64,000 nt of DNA from Deltaproteobacteria bacterium (GTDB lineage Bacteria; Desulfobacterota; Binatia; UTPRO1): positions 78,120 to 142,119 of the forward strand of contig JADYZW010000059.1 of the NCBI GenBank assembly GCA_020852955.1, given 5' to 3'. Within the stretch, counting starts at the first letter, position 1; each line of letters begins with the position of its first letter. The notes beneath the pieces were generated by a model. That model worked only from the letters and a program-made list of their open reading frames with translations, ran no database searches and was not told the DNA's origin. Position numbers and translations under genes: made by a program. Shown piece after piece: positions 29,268-37,245 of the stretch.

Positions 29268-30338
29268 TCAGGCGAAGACGGACTGTCGCTCGGAGAGCGC
29301 CGCGACCAGCATGCGCTGGATGTGCTCGCGGATCTCCTCCTTCACGCGGTTCACCAGGAGCTCGTCGCGGTGCGCGTCCGGCCCGTGCTGCGCGGCGAGG
29401 TCGATCGGCGCGCCGAAGACGATGCGCCATTTCGTCGGCAGGGGTACGAGGCCGACGAGGCCGAGCCACGGGAAGGTCGGCGTCACGGGAAAGTACGGCA
29501 GATCGAGGCCGCGCGCCGCCCAGCCCCAGCGCGCGAGCACGGGATGGATCTCCTCCGCCCCGACGACCGCGACCGGCACGAGCGGCGCACCGGTTCGGAG
29601 CGCCAGCGAGACGAAGCCGCCGCGCGCGAAGCGCTGCAGCCGATAGCGCTCGCGGTAGTACTTGCCGAGCCCCTTCGCCCCCTCGGGAAACGCGATCACC
29701 GCCTGCTCGCGCGCGAGCAGGCGGCGGGCGTTCTGCGACGAGGCGCGCACGACGCCCATCCGCGCGAGCATCGGCCCGAGAAAAGGCGCCTGATAGACGA
29801 AGTCCTCGACGAGCGGACGCGCCTGCCGCCCTCCGCCGGGGTGATGGGCGCGGAGCGCCTCGGCGATCATCATGCCGTCGTATGGGAATACGCCGCCGGA
29901 GTGATTACCGACGAGCAGGAGGCGTCCGGAGAGCGGCACGTGATCGAGCCCCGCCGCCTCGACCCGCCACCAGCGCTCGTAGAGCGCGCGCATCAGCGGC
30001 TCCAGGCGGGCATGGAACGCGGGATCGTAGCCGAAATCGTCGACCCGATCGGCCGTGCCGACCATGCGGAGGCGGACGAACGCGCCGCCGAGGCCGCTCT
30101 CCATGAAGGCGCGGCCGAGGTCGGCGTAGAAGCCGAGGAGCTCTTCCCCGGCGCCGCGCAGCCAGCCGCCGTAGTCCGCGCCCTCCGCGATCCCCGCGAG
30201 CGCCTCCTCGAGCTCTCGCTCGAGCTCGCGAAGCCGCCGGCCGAACGCTTCGTGGGCGCCGGCGCCCCGCGTGCGGCGCCGGCGCGGCGGCGGCGGCGCG
30301 ACGTCACCGGGACGCAGGTCCACCACCCGTCGAGCCAT
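29268..30338 (-). CDS. lysophospholipid acyltransferase-family protein with N-terminal extension
   Basis: 356 residues from ATG 30338. The first 110 residues are charged: a Pro/Arg-rich start, then a predicted helix RRLRELERELEEAL. Residues from about 125 form the LPLAT domain: LVGNHSGGVFPYDGMM (catalytic His/Asp), LARMGVVRASS, VIAFPEGAKGLGK, and PVAVVGAEE. It is a paralogue of the gene at 25297-26118 but longer. The two flank the porin-PII unit and uppP. Confidence 0.85.
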   Translation of the reverse strand: MARRVVDLRPGDVAPPPPRRRRTRGAGAHEAFGRRLRELERELEEALAGIAEGADYGGWLRGAGEELLGFYADLGRAFMESGLGGAFVRLRMVGTADRVDDFGYDPAFHARLEPLMRALYERWWRVEAAGLDHVPLSGRLLLVGNHSGGVFPYDGMMIAEALRAHHPGGGRQARPLVEDFVYQAPFLGPMLARMGVVRASSQNARRLLAREQAVIAFPEGAKGLGKYYRERYRLQRFARGGFVSLALRTGAPLVPVAVVGAEEIHPVLARWGWAARGLDLPYFPVTPTFPWLGLVGLVPLPTKWRIVFGAPIDLAAQHGPDAHRDELLVNRVKEEIREHIQRMLVAALSERQSVFA

Positions 30339-30352
30339 GGCGGGACGCTTAG

Positions 30353-30364
30353 GGAAGCGCTTCC
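30353..30364. repeat. 12-bp perfect palindrome in a divergent promoter region
   Basis: GGAAGCGCTTCC lies between the divergent acyltransferase (start 30338) and ATPase (start 30415) genes, overlapping a second palindrome TTCCGGAA. Candidate operator. Confidence 0.4.
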
Positions 30365-30414
30365 GGAATGTCAATTTGACCGCGTGCGGACCCGCGCGTA
30401 GTAAGGCGCTCCCC

Positions 30415-31371
30415 ATGCTCGACGCCGTGCTCCAACGCCGACTCGTCTTCATTACCGGCAAGGGCGGCGTCGGACGGACCGCCGTCGCGACGGCGCTGGC
30501 GCTCGCCGCCGCGCGCGCCGGCAAGCGCACGCTCGTCGTCGAGATCAATCCGCTCGGTCGGCTCGGCGAGTACCTCGGCGACCTCACGCTCGGACCCGAC
30601 CCGACCGAGCTCACCCCCGAGCTCGCCGCCGCCGCGATCGCGCCGGCCGTCATCATGGAGGACTTCCTGACGGGGATGCTGCGGATCCGCGCCCTCGCCC
30701 GCCGCTTGCTCGAGAGCAACACGTTCCGCGTCGTGACCGCGGCCGCGCCCGGCCTCGAGGATTTCCTCACGCTCGTGCGGGTCGCCGAGTGGGAGGAAGA
30801 GCGCACCGGATTCAAGCGCAAGCGGCGCCGGTTCGACCTCGTGATCGTCGACGCGCCCGCCACCGGACATTCCGTGCCGCTGCTCTCGACGCCCGGCACG
30901 TTCCTCAAGATGCTGCCCTTCGGCCCGCTCACCACCAGGGCGCGCGAGCTGGCGCTGCTGCTCGGCGATCCGAAGCGGGCGGCGGTCGCGGTCGTCACGC
31001 GCGCCGAGGAGATGGCCGTGAACGAGACGCTCGAGCTCGCGACCGCCCTCATGCGCGTTGGCGTCACGCTCCTCCCCGTGATCGTCAACGCGGTAGATCC
31101 GTTCCGCTTCACGCGCGGCGAGGCGCACCGACTGCGCGCGGAGCCGGCCGAGGTGCCTCCCGCGTGGCAGCCCTACCTCGGCGTCGCGCGCTTCAGCCTG
31201 GCGCGCCAGCGCGCGGCGGAGCGCCAGATCCGCCGCCTGACCCGCGCGCTGCCGGAGCGGCCCGTGAGCCTCCCCCACGCGCCGGCCGGCCGCATCACCC
31301 TCGCGACGCTCGAGCCCCTGGCCGACGCGCTCGCCCGTCCGCGGAGGCGCGGTTCCCGGCGGGTCTCGTGA
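30415..31371 (+). CDS. Get3/ArsA-like ATPase, subunit A (Arg in Walker A)
   Basis: 318 residues. The deviant P-loop is FITGKGGVGRT: signature Lys16 is present but the Walker Lys is Arg21. Further motifs: VVEINPLGRL, and IVDAPATGHSVPLLSTPG (switch II with the His of the ArsA/Get3 family). Length is half of tandem ArsA. It overlaps the next ATPase gene by 4 bases (GTGA). The arrangement resembles the mycobacterial Get3-like pair Rv3679/Rv3680. Whether it hydrolyses ATP alone is doubtful given Arg21. Role in targeting tail-anchored or envelope proteins is inference. Confidence 0.85.
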   Translation: MLDAVLQRRLVFITGKGGVGRTAVATALALAAARAGKRTLVVEINPLGRLGEYLGDLTLGPDPTELTPELAAAAIAPAVIMEDFLTGMLRIRALARRLLESNTFRVVTAAAPGLEDFLTLVRVAEWEEERTGFKRKRRRFDLVIVDAPATGHSVPLLSTPGTFLKMLPFGPLTTRARELALLLGDPKRAAVAVVTRAEEMAVNETLELATALMRVGVTLLPVIVNAVDPFRFTRGEAHRLRAEPAEVPPAWQPYLGVARFSLARQRAAERQIRRLTRALPERPVSLPHAPAGRITLATLEPLADALARPRRRGSRRVS

Positions 31372-32576
31372 CGACCATCGTCGTGAACGGCCCCGAGCCG
31401 CGCGCCCATCCGCCGGACTACCGGACGGCGCCGGATCGCCCCTCCCGCTCCGGGCCGGACGGCGGCGACGCCGCGCGCATCGTCGAGCTCCTGCAACGCC
31501 GGCGGCTGCTCGTGTGCGTCGGCAGCGGCGGCGTCGGCAAGACCACCACGGCGGCCGCGCTCGGCGTCGCCGCCGCACGCCACGGCCGGCGCACGGCGGT
31601 CCTCACGATCGATCCCGCCCGCCGCCTCCGCGACGCGCTCGGCATCTCGGCCCTCGGCGGCGCCCCCCACCGGGTGCCGCTCGGGCGCCGGCCGCCCGGC
31701 GGCTCGCTCGACGCGATGGTCCTCGACACCAAGCGCACCTTCGACGAGCTCATCGAGCGCTACGCGCCGACCCGCGCCGCCGCCGAGCGCGTGTTCACGA
31801 ACCGCATCTACGAGAGCGTCTCGACCGCCCTCGCCGGCGCGCAGGAGTACATGGCGATGGAGCGCCTGCACGCGCTCGCCGGCAGCGGTGACTACGATCT
31901 CCTCGTGGTCGATACGCCACCGACACAGCACGCGCTCGATTTCCTCGAAGCCCCGGAGCGGTTGATCGCGCTCCTCACCTCGCGCGCCGCCGCCATCCTG
32001 CAGAACCCGAGCGTGATCCTCGCCCGCGAGGGCTCGCGCCTTGCGCAGGCGGCGCTCGGGGCCGTGCTGCGCGGCCTCGAGCGCTTCACCGGCTTCGAGC
32101 TGCTGCGCGACGTCGCGGAGTTCGTCGGCGGTCTCGAGGAGTTCTCGGCGGGATTCCACGAGCGCGCCGCCAGCGTCGCGCGATTCCTGCGCGCGCCGGA
32201 AACGGCGTTCGTCCTCGTCACGACGCCGGAAAGCGCGCGCGTCGCCGAAACCCTGGCGTTTCACCGCGAGCTCGTCCGCGCCGGGCTGCCGTTCGCCGGC
32301 TTCGTCGTGAATCGCGCGCTGCCGCCGGGCCTACTCGATCTCCCCCCCTTTCCCGACGTCGAAGGCGCGGACGGGGCCGACCTCGCGCTCGGCCGGAAGC
32401 TCGTCACGCTGCACCGGCGCTTCACGGCGCTGGTGCGCGCCGAGCGCGCCGAGATCGAGCGCCTGCGGTCGGCGGCACCGGACGCGCTCGCCGTCGAGGT
32501 CCCGCTCACGACCGAGGAACCGAGTTCGCTCGCGCGTCTGGTCGCGCTGAGCGAGACCTTCGGACCGCGGCGCTGA
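31368..32576 (+). CDS. Get3/ArsA-like ATPase, subunit B (no signature lysine)
   Basis: 402 residues from GTG 31368, coupled to subunit A through GTGA. After a disordered Pro/Arg-rich leader of about 35 residues comes the P-loop VGSGGVGKTTT: Walker Lys58 is present but the intradimer signature Lys is Ser53. Other motifs: LTIDPARRLRDALG, AGAQEYMAMERLH, VVDTPPTQHALDFLEAP. These match the Rv3680-type branch, where the signature Lys is also missing. Together with subunit A, each partner has one of the two lysines needed, suggesting an obligate heterodimer. Confidence 0.88.
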   Translation: MTTIVVNGPEPRAHPPDYRTAPDRPSRSGPDGGDAARIVELLQRRRLLVCVGSGGVGKTTTAAALGVAAARHGRRTAVLTIDPARRLRDALGISALGGAPHRVPLGRRPPGGSLDAMVLDTKRTFDELIERYAPTRAAAERVFTNRIYESVSTALAGAQEYMAMERLHALAGSGDYDLLVVDTPPTQHALDFLEAPERLIALLTSRAAAILQNPSVILAREGSRLAQAALGAVLRGLERFTGFELLRDVAEFVGGLEEFSAGFHERAASVARFLRAPETAFVLVTTPESARVAETLAFHRELVRAGLPFAGFVVNRALPPGLLDLPPFPDVEGADGADLALGRKLVTLHRRFTALVRAERAEIERLRSAAPDALAVEVPLTTEEPSSLARLVALSETFGPRR

Positions 32577-32644
32577 CGCAGTCCCGCGGCCGGCGGCGCC
32601 GCCTCGCGCACGCCCCAAGCGCGGCCGGCGGAACGCGGCGCCGG

Positions 32645-32995
32645 TCAGCTCGACGCCGCGTCGGACTTGGCGGGCGGGCGCCGGCGCGGCTTCGCGCGCT
32701 CGCGCTCCGCAAGCAAGCGGTCGACCTTGATGTTGAGGTTGACCAGGCTGCCCTGCAACGCCTCGATCTTCGAGAGCAGGCGATTGTAGTCGGCCTTCGA
32801 CGGCAGATTCAGCAGTCCGAGCACCATCTGCATGTTCCGATCGACCTGTCCCTTGGTCTTGGCCGCACGCTGCAACGCGGACGAGAACGCTTCGGCCATC
32901 TTGGGATTCCCGAGCAGCTCCTCGGCGAACTGCAGCAGTCTCGCCTCTCCCATCTCGACGATCCAGGAAAGGAGCGTCGCCTCACGTCGCGCCAT
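32645..32995 (-). CDS. phasin-like coiled-coil protein
   Basis: 116 residues from ATG 32995. Almost wholly helical and amphipathic: an N-terminal part (LLQFAEELLGNPKMAEAF), a middle MQMVLGLLNLPSKADYNRL, then a heptad-like stretch KIEALQGSLVNLNIKVDRLL and a basic Arg/Lys/Pro tail. The LNLP-S-K-x-D pattern plus coiled coil resembles PHA-granule-associated or PhaE/phasin-like proteins; no PHA synthase is nearby. It converges with the ATPase pair. Confidence 0.7.
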   Translation of the reverse strand: MARREATLLSWIVEMGEARLLQFAEELLGNPKMAEAFSSALQRAAKTKGQVDRNMQMVLGLLNLPSKADYNRLLSKIEALQGSLVNLNIKVDRLLAERERAKPRRRPPAKSDAASS

Positions 32996-33073
32996 CTCGG
33001 CTCCTCCCGATTGTCAGCGGAAAGGCCGCCGTTTATAGTGACGCGGTTTCACGGTCAAGAAAGCGCGTCGCTC

Positions 33074-33313
33074 GTGATCGATCCCCTCCACACCGCGCTC
33101 GGCTGGCTCACCGGCCTCCGGCTCGTCGCCGCGACCCCGCTCGATTGGCCGACGCTCGCCGCCACGGCGCTGCTGGTCAACACCTGCGACGCGATCGTGT
33201 GTCGCATCGTCGCGCGCAACAACGGGCGTCCGCCGCGCCGCTGGCTCGCGCTCGGGTTCGTGTTCGGCGTGTGGGCCGTGGCCGCCGTCCTGGTGGCGCC
33301 GAAGCGCCGCTGA
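33074..33313 (+). CDS. small membrane protein of unknown function
   Basis: About 79 residues from GTG 33074; the frame is open back to 33011, so the start is uncertain. Two hydrophobic segments (around 20-40 and 58-75) are separated by a basic loop ARNNGRPPRR, suggesting a hairpin membrane protein. The N-terminal region contains LHTALGWLTG. No family recognised. It is divergent from the phasin-like gene, with TTTATAGTG in the shared spacer. Confidence 0.5.
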   Translation: MIDPLHTALGWLTGLRLVAATPLDWPTLAATALLVNTCDAIVCRIVARNNGRPPRRWLALGFVFGVWAVAAVLVAPKRR

Positions 33314-33374
33314 CGCCGCGCCCCGGACCGACTTTCCGCTTTTTTTTCGGAGATCGTCGAGGTACGGTCCGTCA

Positions 33375-34394
33375 ATGCCGAAGCTGCGCGTGGGCGTCGT
33401 GTACGACGCGACGGACAGCGGAGCGGAGGACGCGGTCGAGGCGAAGGCGTCGCGCCGCACGCGGCGCCGCCCCAAGCACGATCACGAAGAGATCCACGAC
33501 GCCTTGAAGAAGGCCGGACACGAGCCGTTCTACCACACGCTCGACGGCACGCCGGACTCGCTGCATTCGCTCGCCACGGAACGCGCCGATCTCTACTTCA
33601 ACCTCACCGAGTCCTACGCGGGCGACGACACCAAGGAGATGCACGTCGCCGCCTACCTCGAGCTGGTCGGCCGGCGCTACACGGGCGCCGGACCGCAAGG
33701 CCTCTTCCTCGCCCAGGACAAGGCGCTCGCGAAGAAGATCTTCGCCTTTCACGGCATCCGAACGCCCTCGTTCATGACCGGGCATCGCGGCCGCCTCGAG
33801 TGGGCGCACGACATCCATTTCCCGGTGATCGTGAAGCCCGGGCTCGAGGACGGCTCGATCGGCATCCGCTTCAGCGCCGTCGTCGGGAGCCTGAAGGAGC
33901 TGATGGAGCGCATCGACCAGGTCCACGCCGACTTCGACGGCCCCGTGCTCATCGAGGAGTACATCGAGGGCCGCGAGATCTACGTGGCCGTGCTCGGCAA
34001 TCAGGACCCCGAGGCGCTCCCGATCGTGGAGCTCGACCTGTCGCAGCTTCCCGAGGGCACGCCGCGCATCGCCGGCACCGAGGTGAAGTGGGAGGAAGGC
34101 ACCGAAATCTACCGCCGGACGCAGCCCTTCTTCCCCGATGACCTCGACGAGGAGGTCGAGGCCGAGCTCAGGCAGACGGCGATCGCCGCGTATCAGGCGC
34201 TGCGCCTGCGCGACTACGGCCGCATCGACATCCGTCTCGACGCCGAGGGCAGGGCGCACGTCATCGAGTGCAACCCGAACCCCTGGCTGCTCTCGACCGC
34301 GGAGTTCGCGAAGGCCGCCAAGAAGTCCGGCCGCTCCCACGGCGACCTCATCGCCGAGATCGTGCAGCTCGCGGTCGCGCGCCACGGGGCATGA
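33375..34394 (+). CDS. D-Ala-D-Ala-ligase-like ATP-grasp enzyme
   Basis: 339 residues. ATP-grasp motifs: FNLTESYAGD near residue 75, TGAGPQGLFLAQDKALAKKIF, PVIVKPGLEDGSIGI (nucleotide loop), VLIEEYIEGREIYVAV, and the metal site GRIDIRLDAEGRAHVIECNPNPWL. It differs clearly from the true Ddl in the dcw cluster: it has a basic insertion at 25-36 (RRTRRRPK) and no LNxxPG motif (NPNPWL instead). It therefore probably ligates other carboxylate and amine substrates. It is followed 13 bases later by a phosphotransferase-like gene. Confidence 0.85.
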   Translation: MPKLRVGVVYDATDSGAEDAVEAKASRRTRRRPKHDHEEIHDALKKAGHEPFYHTLDGTPDSLHSLATERADLYFNLTESYAGDDTKEMHVAAYLELVGRRYTGAGPQGLFLAQDKALAKKIFAFHGIRTPSFMTGHRGRLEWAHDIHFPVIVKPGLEDGSIGIRFSAVVGSLKELMERIDQVHADFDGPVLIEEYIEGREIYVAVLGNQDPEALPIVELDLSQLPEGTPRIAGTEVKWEEGTEIYRRTQPFFPDDLDEEVEAELRQTAIAAYQALRLRDYGRIDIRLDAEGRAHVIECNPNPWLLSTAEFAKAAKKSGRSHGDLIAEIVQLAVARHGA

Positions 34395-34407
34395 CCGCTC
34401 GACGGCC

Positions 34408-35463
34408 GTGAGCGATTCGTCGGACGTCGCCCCGGTTCGGCCGGACGAGCAGCTCGACGCCCGCGTCGTCGCGTCGTACCTGCGCGGCAAGCTTCCGGCG
34501 AGCGATCGGCCGCTCGAGATCCTCCAGTTCCCCGGCGGCCATGCGAACCTCACGTACCTCCTGCGCTACGGCGACCGCGAATACGTGCTGCGCCGGCCGC
34601 CGCTCGGACCCGTGGCGCCGCGCGCCCACGACATGGTGCGCGAGTATCGCGCGCTGGCGGCGCTCGGGCCCTACTACGCGCTCGCGCCGCGCGTATACGC
34701 GCTCTGCGAGGATCCGGCGGTCATCGGAGCGCCCTTCTTCGTCATGGAGCGGCGCCGCGGCATCGTCGTGCGCCGCACCATGCCGGACGAGATCGCCGAC
34801 GACCCCGCCGTCCGGCGCCGGATCGGGGAGGCCGCGATCGACGCGCTCGCCGATCTGCACGCCGTGCCGGTCGCGGGCACGCCCGTCGCGACGCTCGGCA
34901 AGCCGGAGGGCTTCGTCGCGCGGCAGATCGCCGGGTGGGCCGAACGCTGGCAGCGCGCGAAGACCGAGGAGCTGTCCGCCATGGAAGACCTGGCGGCGTG
35001 GCTCGCGGCGCGCATCCCGCCCGCGCTCGACGCGACGGTCGTCCACAACGACTTCAAGCTCGACAACATGATGCTCGACCGGGACGATCCGGGAGGCGTC
35101 GTCGCCGTTCTCGACTGGGACATGACGACGCTCGGCGACCCGCGCATCGACGTCGGCACGCTGCTCGGCTACTGGCCCGAAGCGACCGACCCGACGGAGC
35201 GGCTCGCGATCGCCATGCAGCCGACCCATCTCGAGGGGTTCCCGACGCGCCGCGAGATCGTCGAGCGGTACGCGGCGCGGAGCGGCCGCGATCTCGGCGC
35301 GATCGCCTTCTTCGAGACCTTCGCGCTCTTCAAGCTCGCCGTCGTCCTGCAGCAGATCCACGTGCGTTTCGTGCGCGGCCAGACACAGGACGAGCGCTTC
35401 GCGGGGATGGGAGAATCCGTGCGCCGGCTCGCCGACATCGCGAGCGCGACGCGCGCGGCTTGA
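34408..35463 (+). CDS. aminoglycoside-phosphotransferase-fold kinase (ACAD10/11-like)
   Basis: 351 residues from GTG 34408; the nearer ATG 34391 runs into a stop. Kinase motifs: ANLTYLLRYGDREYVLRRPPLGP, a catalytic VVHNDFKLDNMMLD (HxD...N) and metal loop AVLDWDMTTLGDP. The DPRIDVG, then YWPEA segment is typical of the ACAD10/11-associated kinase branch rather than antibiotic-resistance enzymes. It probably phosphorylates a hydroxy-acyl or sugar-like substrate. It is in an apparent operon with the ATP-grasp gene. Confidence 0.88.
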   Translation: MSDSSDVAPVRPDEQLDARVVASYLRGKLPASDRPLEILQFPGGHANLTYLLRYGDREYVLRRPPLGPVAPRAHDMVREYRALAALGPYYALAPRVYALCEDPAVIGAPFFVMERRRGIVVRRTMPDEIADDPAVRRRIGEAAIDALADLHAVPVAGTPVATLGKPEGFVARQIAGWAERWQRAKTEELSAMEDLAAWLAARIPPALDATVVHNDFKLDNMMLDRDDPGGVVAVLDWDMTTLGDPRIDVGTLLGYWPEATDPTERLAIAMQPTHLEGFPTRREIVERYAARSGRDLGAIAFFETFALFKLAVVLQQIHVRFVRGQTQDERFAGMGESVRRLADIASATRAA

Positions 35464-35597
35464 GCGCCGCGAATCTCCCCAGCACGCCACCTCGCGCGGC
35501 GGGGGCCGTGGCGTCCGCGCATCCGAGCGGGCACCGGGCCGCTTTTCCCGCGCTGCGGGCTAGGCGTCCGCGCGCGGGCTTGCTTTGCTCGAGGTCG

Positions 35598-35969
35598 ATG
35601 GACCTCGACCCCACGAGCGGCCGTCCCGGCACCGCCGGTCCGAGCCGCACGGCAACGGCGCTCGCGACCGACGCCCGCCGCGGCGTGACCCCGCCGGAGA
35701 TCGAGCGCGAAGCCGTCGCGCGCACGACCGACCGCGCCCGCTACACCTCGCCGGGGCTCCGTCCCGCCGGAGACGTCACCCGCGACGTCGTGGTGCACCT
35801 CTCACAGAAGGCCCTCGCCCTCGCGAAGTCGGCAAGCAGCCCCTCGCCCCGCACCAAGAGCATCGACCGGGAGGGCGAGGACGAGGTGCCCCGCACGCCG
35901 CGCCGTTCACCACGCGACGACGACCGCGAAACACCGCCGCCGTGCCACCACGTAGACACCCGCGCCTGA
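35598..35969 (+). CDS. hypothetical hydrophilic protein
   Basis: 123 residues from ATG 35598. Third codon positions are strongly G/C, as in neighbouring genes, which supports coding. The protein is rich in Arg, Thr, Pro and Asp, with a central VTRDVVVHLSQKALALAKSA helix and a charged, probably disordered C-terminus (RTPRRSPRDDDRE). No signal peptide, no Cys pattern and no family recognised. The ribosome-binding site is weak. Could be spurious. Confidence 0.45.
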   Translation: MDLDPTSGRPGTAGPSRTATALATDARRGVTPPEIEREAVARTTDRARYTSPGLRPAGDVTRDVVVHLSQKALALAKSASSPSPRTKSIDREGEDEVPRTPRRSPRDDDRETPPPCHHVDTRA

Positions 35970-36114
35970 ACTCGCACTGCCCACACCGGCCAGAGTTCTA
36001 TCGGTAGCCTCACGCTGCACTTCCCGTGGCCAGATCCTAGCGGGGAATGTTATCGAGCGCGTCCACCTTCCCTGGAGAGGATGCCCATGCCCGATTGTCG
36101 CTGCGTTCGGCCCG

Positions 36115-36357
36115 TCACAGCGCCGCCACTTCGGCGCGGAGGCGGACGTGCATGTTTGCCGCCGCCCGCGGATCCTCGACGAGATCGAGCATCTCGTCCT
36201 CGGAGAGCGTCAGGAAGCGGCGGCTCGCGCCGCGCGTCAGCGAGATGCGAAAGACGTCCTGGGTCGAGCGCTCAGGGATGACGACCGCGACCTCGGGATC
36301 GATCTCGTGTACGAGGGCGATGAAGCGGGTCTTGGCGGGGGCGAACTCGTCGGCCAT
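36115..36357 (-). CDS. small conserved-looking protein of unknown function
   Basis: 80 residues from ATG 36357, only 3 bases after the stop of the PH-domain gene, so co-transcribed. Mixed alpha/beta composition: EVAVVIPERSTQDVFRISLTRG forms predicted strands, then FLTLSEDEMLDLVEDP forms a helix. No motif recognised. Likely a partner of its upstream neighbour. Confidence 0.65.
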   Translation of the reverse strand: MADEFAPAKTRFIALVHEIDPEVAVVIPERSTQDVFRISLTRGASRRFLTLSEDEMLDLVEDPRAAANMHVRLRAEVAAL

Positions 36358-36360
36358 GGT

Positions 36361-36876
36361 CTAGCTCCAGGTCCAATCTTCGTCGTCGCCGGCCGTCGAC
36401 TGGGCGGCGCGGGCGGCGCCGGAGTCGGCGATCGCCGCCGCGGCTGGTTCGCGCGGGGCTTCCTCGGTGAGAACGATCGGGATGTCGGCACCGCAGTGCT
36501 TGCAGACCTGCGCCGCCGCCTTGACGGCCTCGGCGCAGCGCGGGCAGGCGCGCAGGCCGCTCAGGTCGGCCACGCCGGCGCTCAGGATGTTGCTCTGCAG
36601 CTCCTCGATCAGGTCCTTGAGCCGTCGCGCCTCGGCATTCGTGAGCCCGTGGCTGCGGAGGGGGTCGGTCCCGCCCGAGGAGTGGACGGTGACGTCCGCG
36701 AAGAGCGCGCCGCGGCTCACCGTCACCGACGACACCTGGCGCAAGCTGATGCTCTCCTCGACGGACCCGACGAACGACGGCTTGATGCGGCTCACGTGGC
36801 GGTCGGTCACCACCATCTCCGTCGGGAACACCACGTTGCCGCGCGTGAACCGGCTCGTCCGGAAGCGATGCTCCAT
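36361..36876 (-). CDS. PH-like domain plus C-terminal zinc-ribbon protein
   Basis: 171 residues from ATG 36876. The first 100 residues look like a bacterial PH-type domain (GNVVFPTEMVVTDRHVSRI, SISLRQVSSVTVSRGALFADV). Residues 115-135 hold a zinc ribbon CPRCAEAVKAAAQVCKHCG (two CxxC pairs). The tail is Ala/Glu-rich and ends DDEDWTWS. Similar architectures are found in uncharacterised bacterial proteins. Confidence 0.7.
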   Translation of the reverse strand: MEHRFRTSRFTRGNVVFPTEMVVTDRHVSRIKPSFVGSVEESISLRQVSSVTVSRGALFADVTVHSSGGTDPLRSHGLTNAEARRLKDLIEELQSNILSAGVADLSGLRACPRCAEAVKAAAQVCKHCGADIPIVLTEEAPREPAAAAIADSGAARAAQSTAGDDEDWTWS

Positions 36877-37245
36877 CGCGTCCCCTCCCCTCGACCGGCC
36901 GCATTGTACTCGCAAGAGATGGCGCACCGCCAGTCGCGCCGCGCGCCGGTAGTGTCTCATCGGAGTCTCGGTTTGCCGCGATGCTTCTTCGGTCGATCGG
37001 TGTCGCCGGCGGGTGGGTCCGGGAGTGCTTCGGGGAGTCGTCGGCTCGCGTGAGCGCAAGACGGAGCGGCTCCAGCCGGCTTTACGCGCCGGGACCAGCG
37101 ACCCGGCGACCGTAGCAGACATCCCCGGCCCGCCTGCTTGCTGCCACCGCTCGATCGCGCGCGCGGATGAAACCGAGACATTGCGCAGGCGCCTGGCGGA
37201 ACCGTGGATGCTCGTGTACGAGATGCCGCGAAAAGGACGAGCGAC
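36877..37245. other. 369-base stretch with no convincing gene
   Basis: Open frames on both strands here lack ribosome sites, recognisable motifs and consistent codon bias. I see no terminator, tRNA or repeat. It presumably contains divergent promoters for the PH-domain gene and the enoyl-CoA hydratase-like gene. Confidence 0.5.

Noticed and set aside
33336..33352. T8 run after the small membrane protein gene
   Set aside because: No stable stem precedes the T-run closely enough to call an intrinsic terminator.
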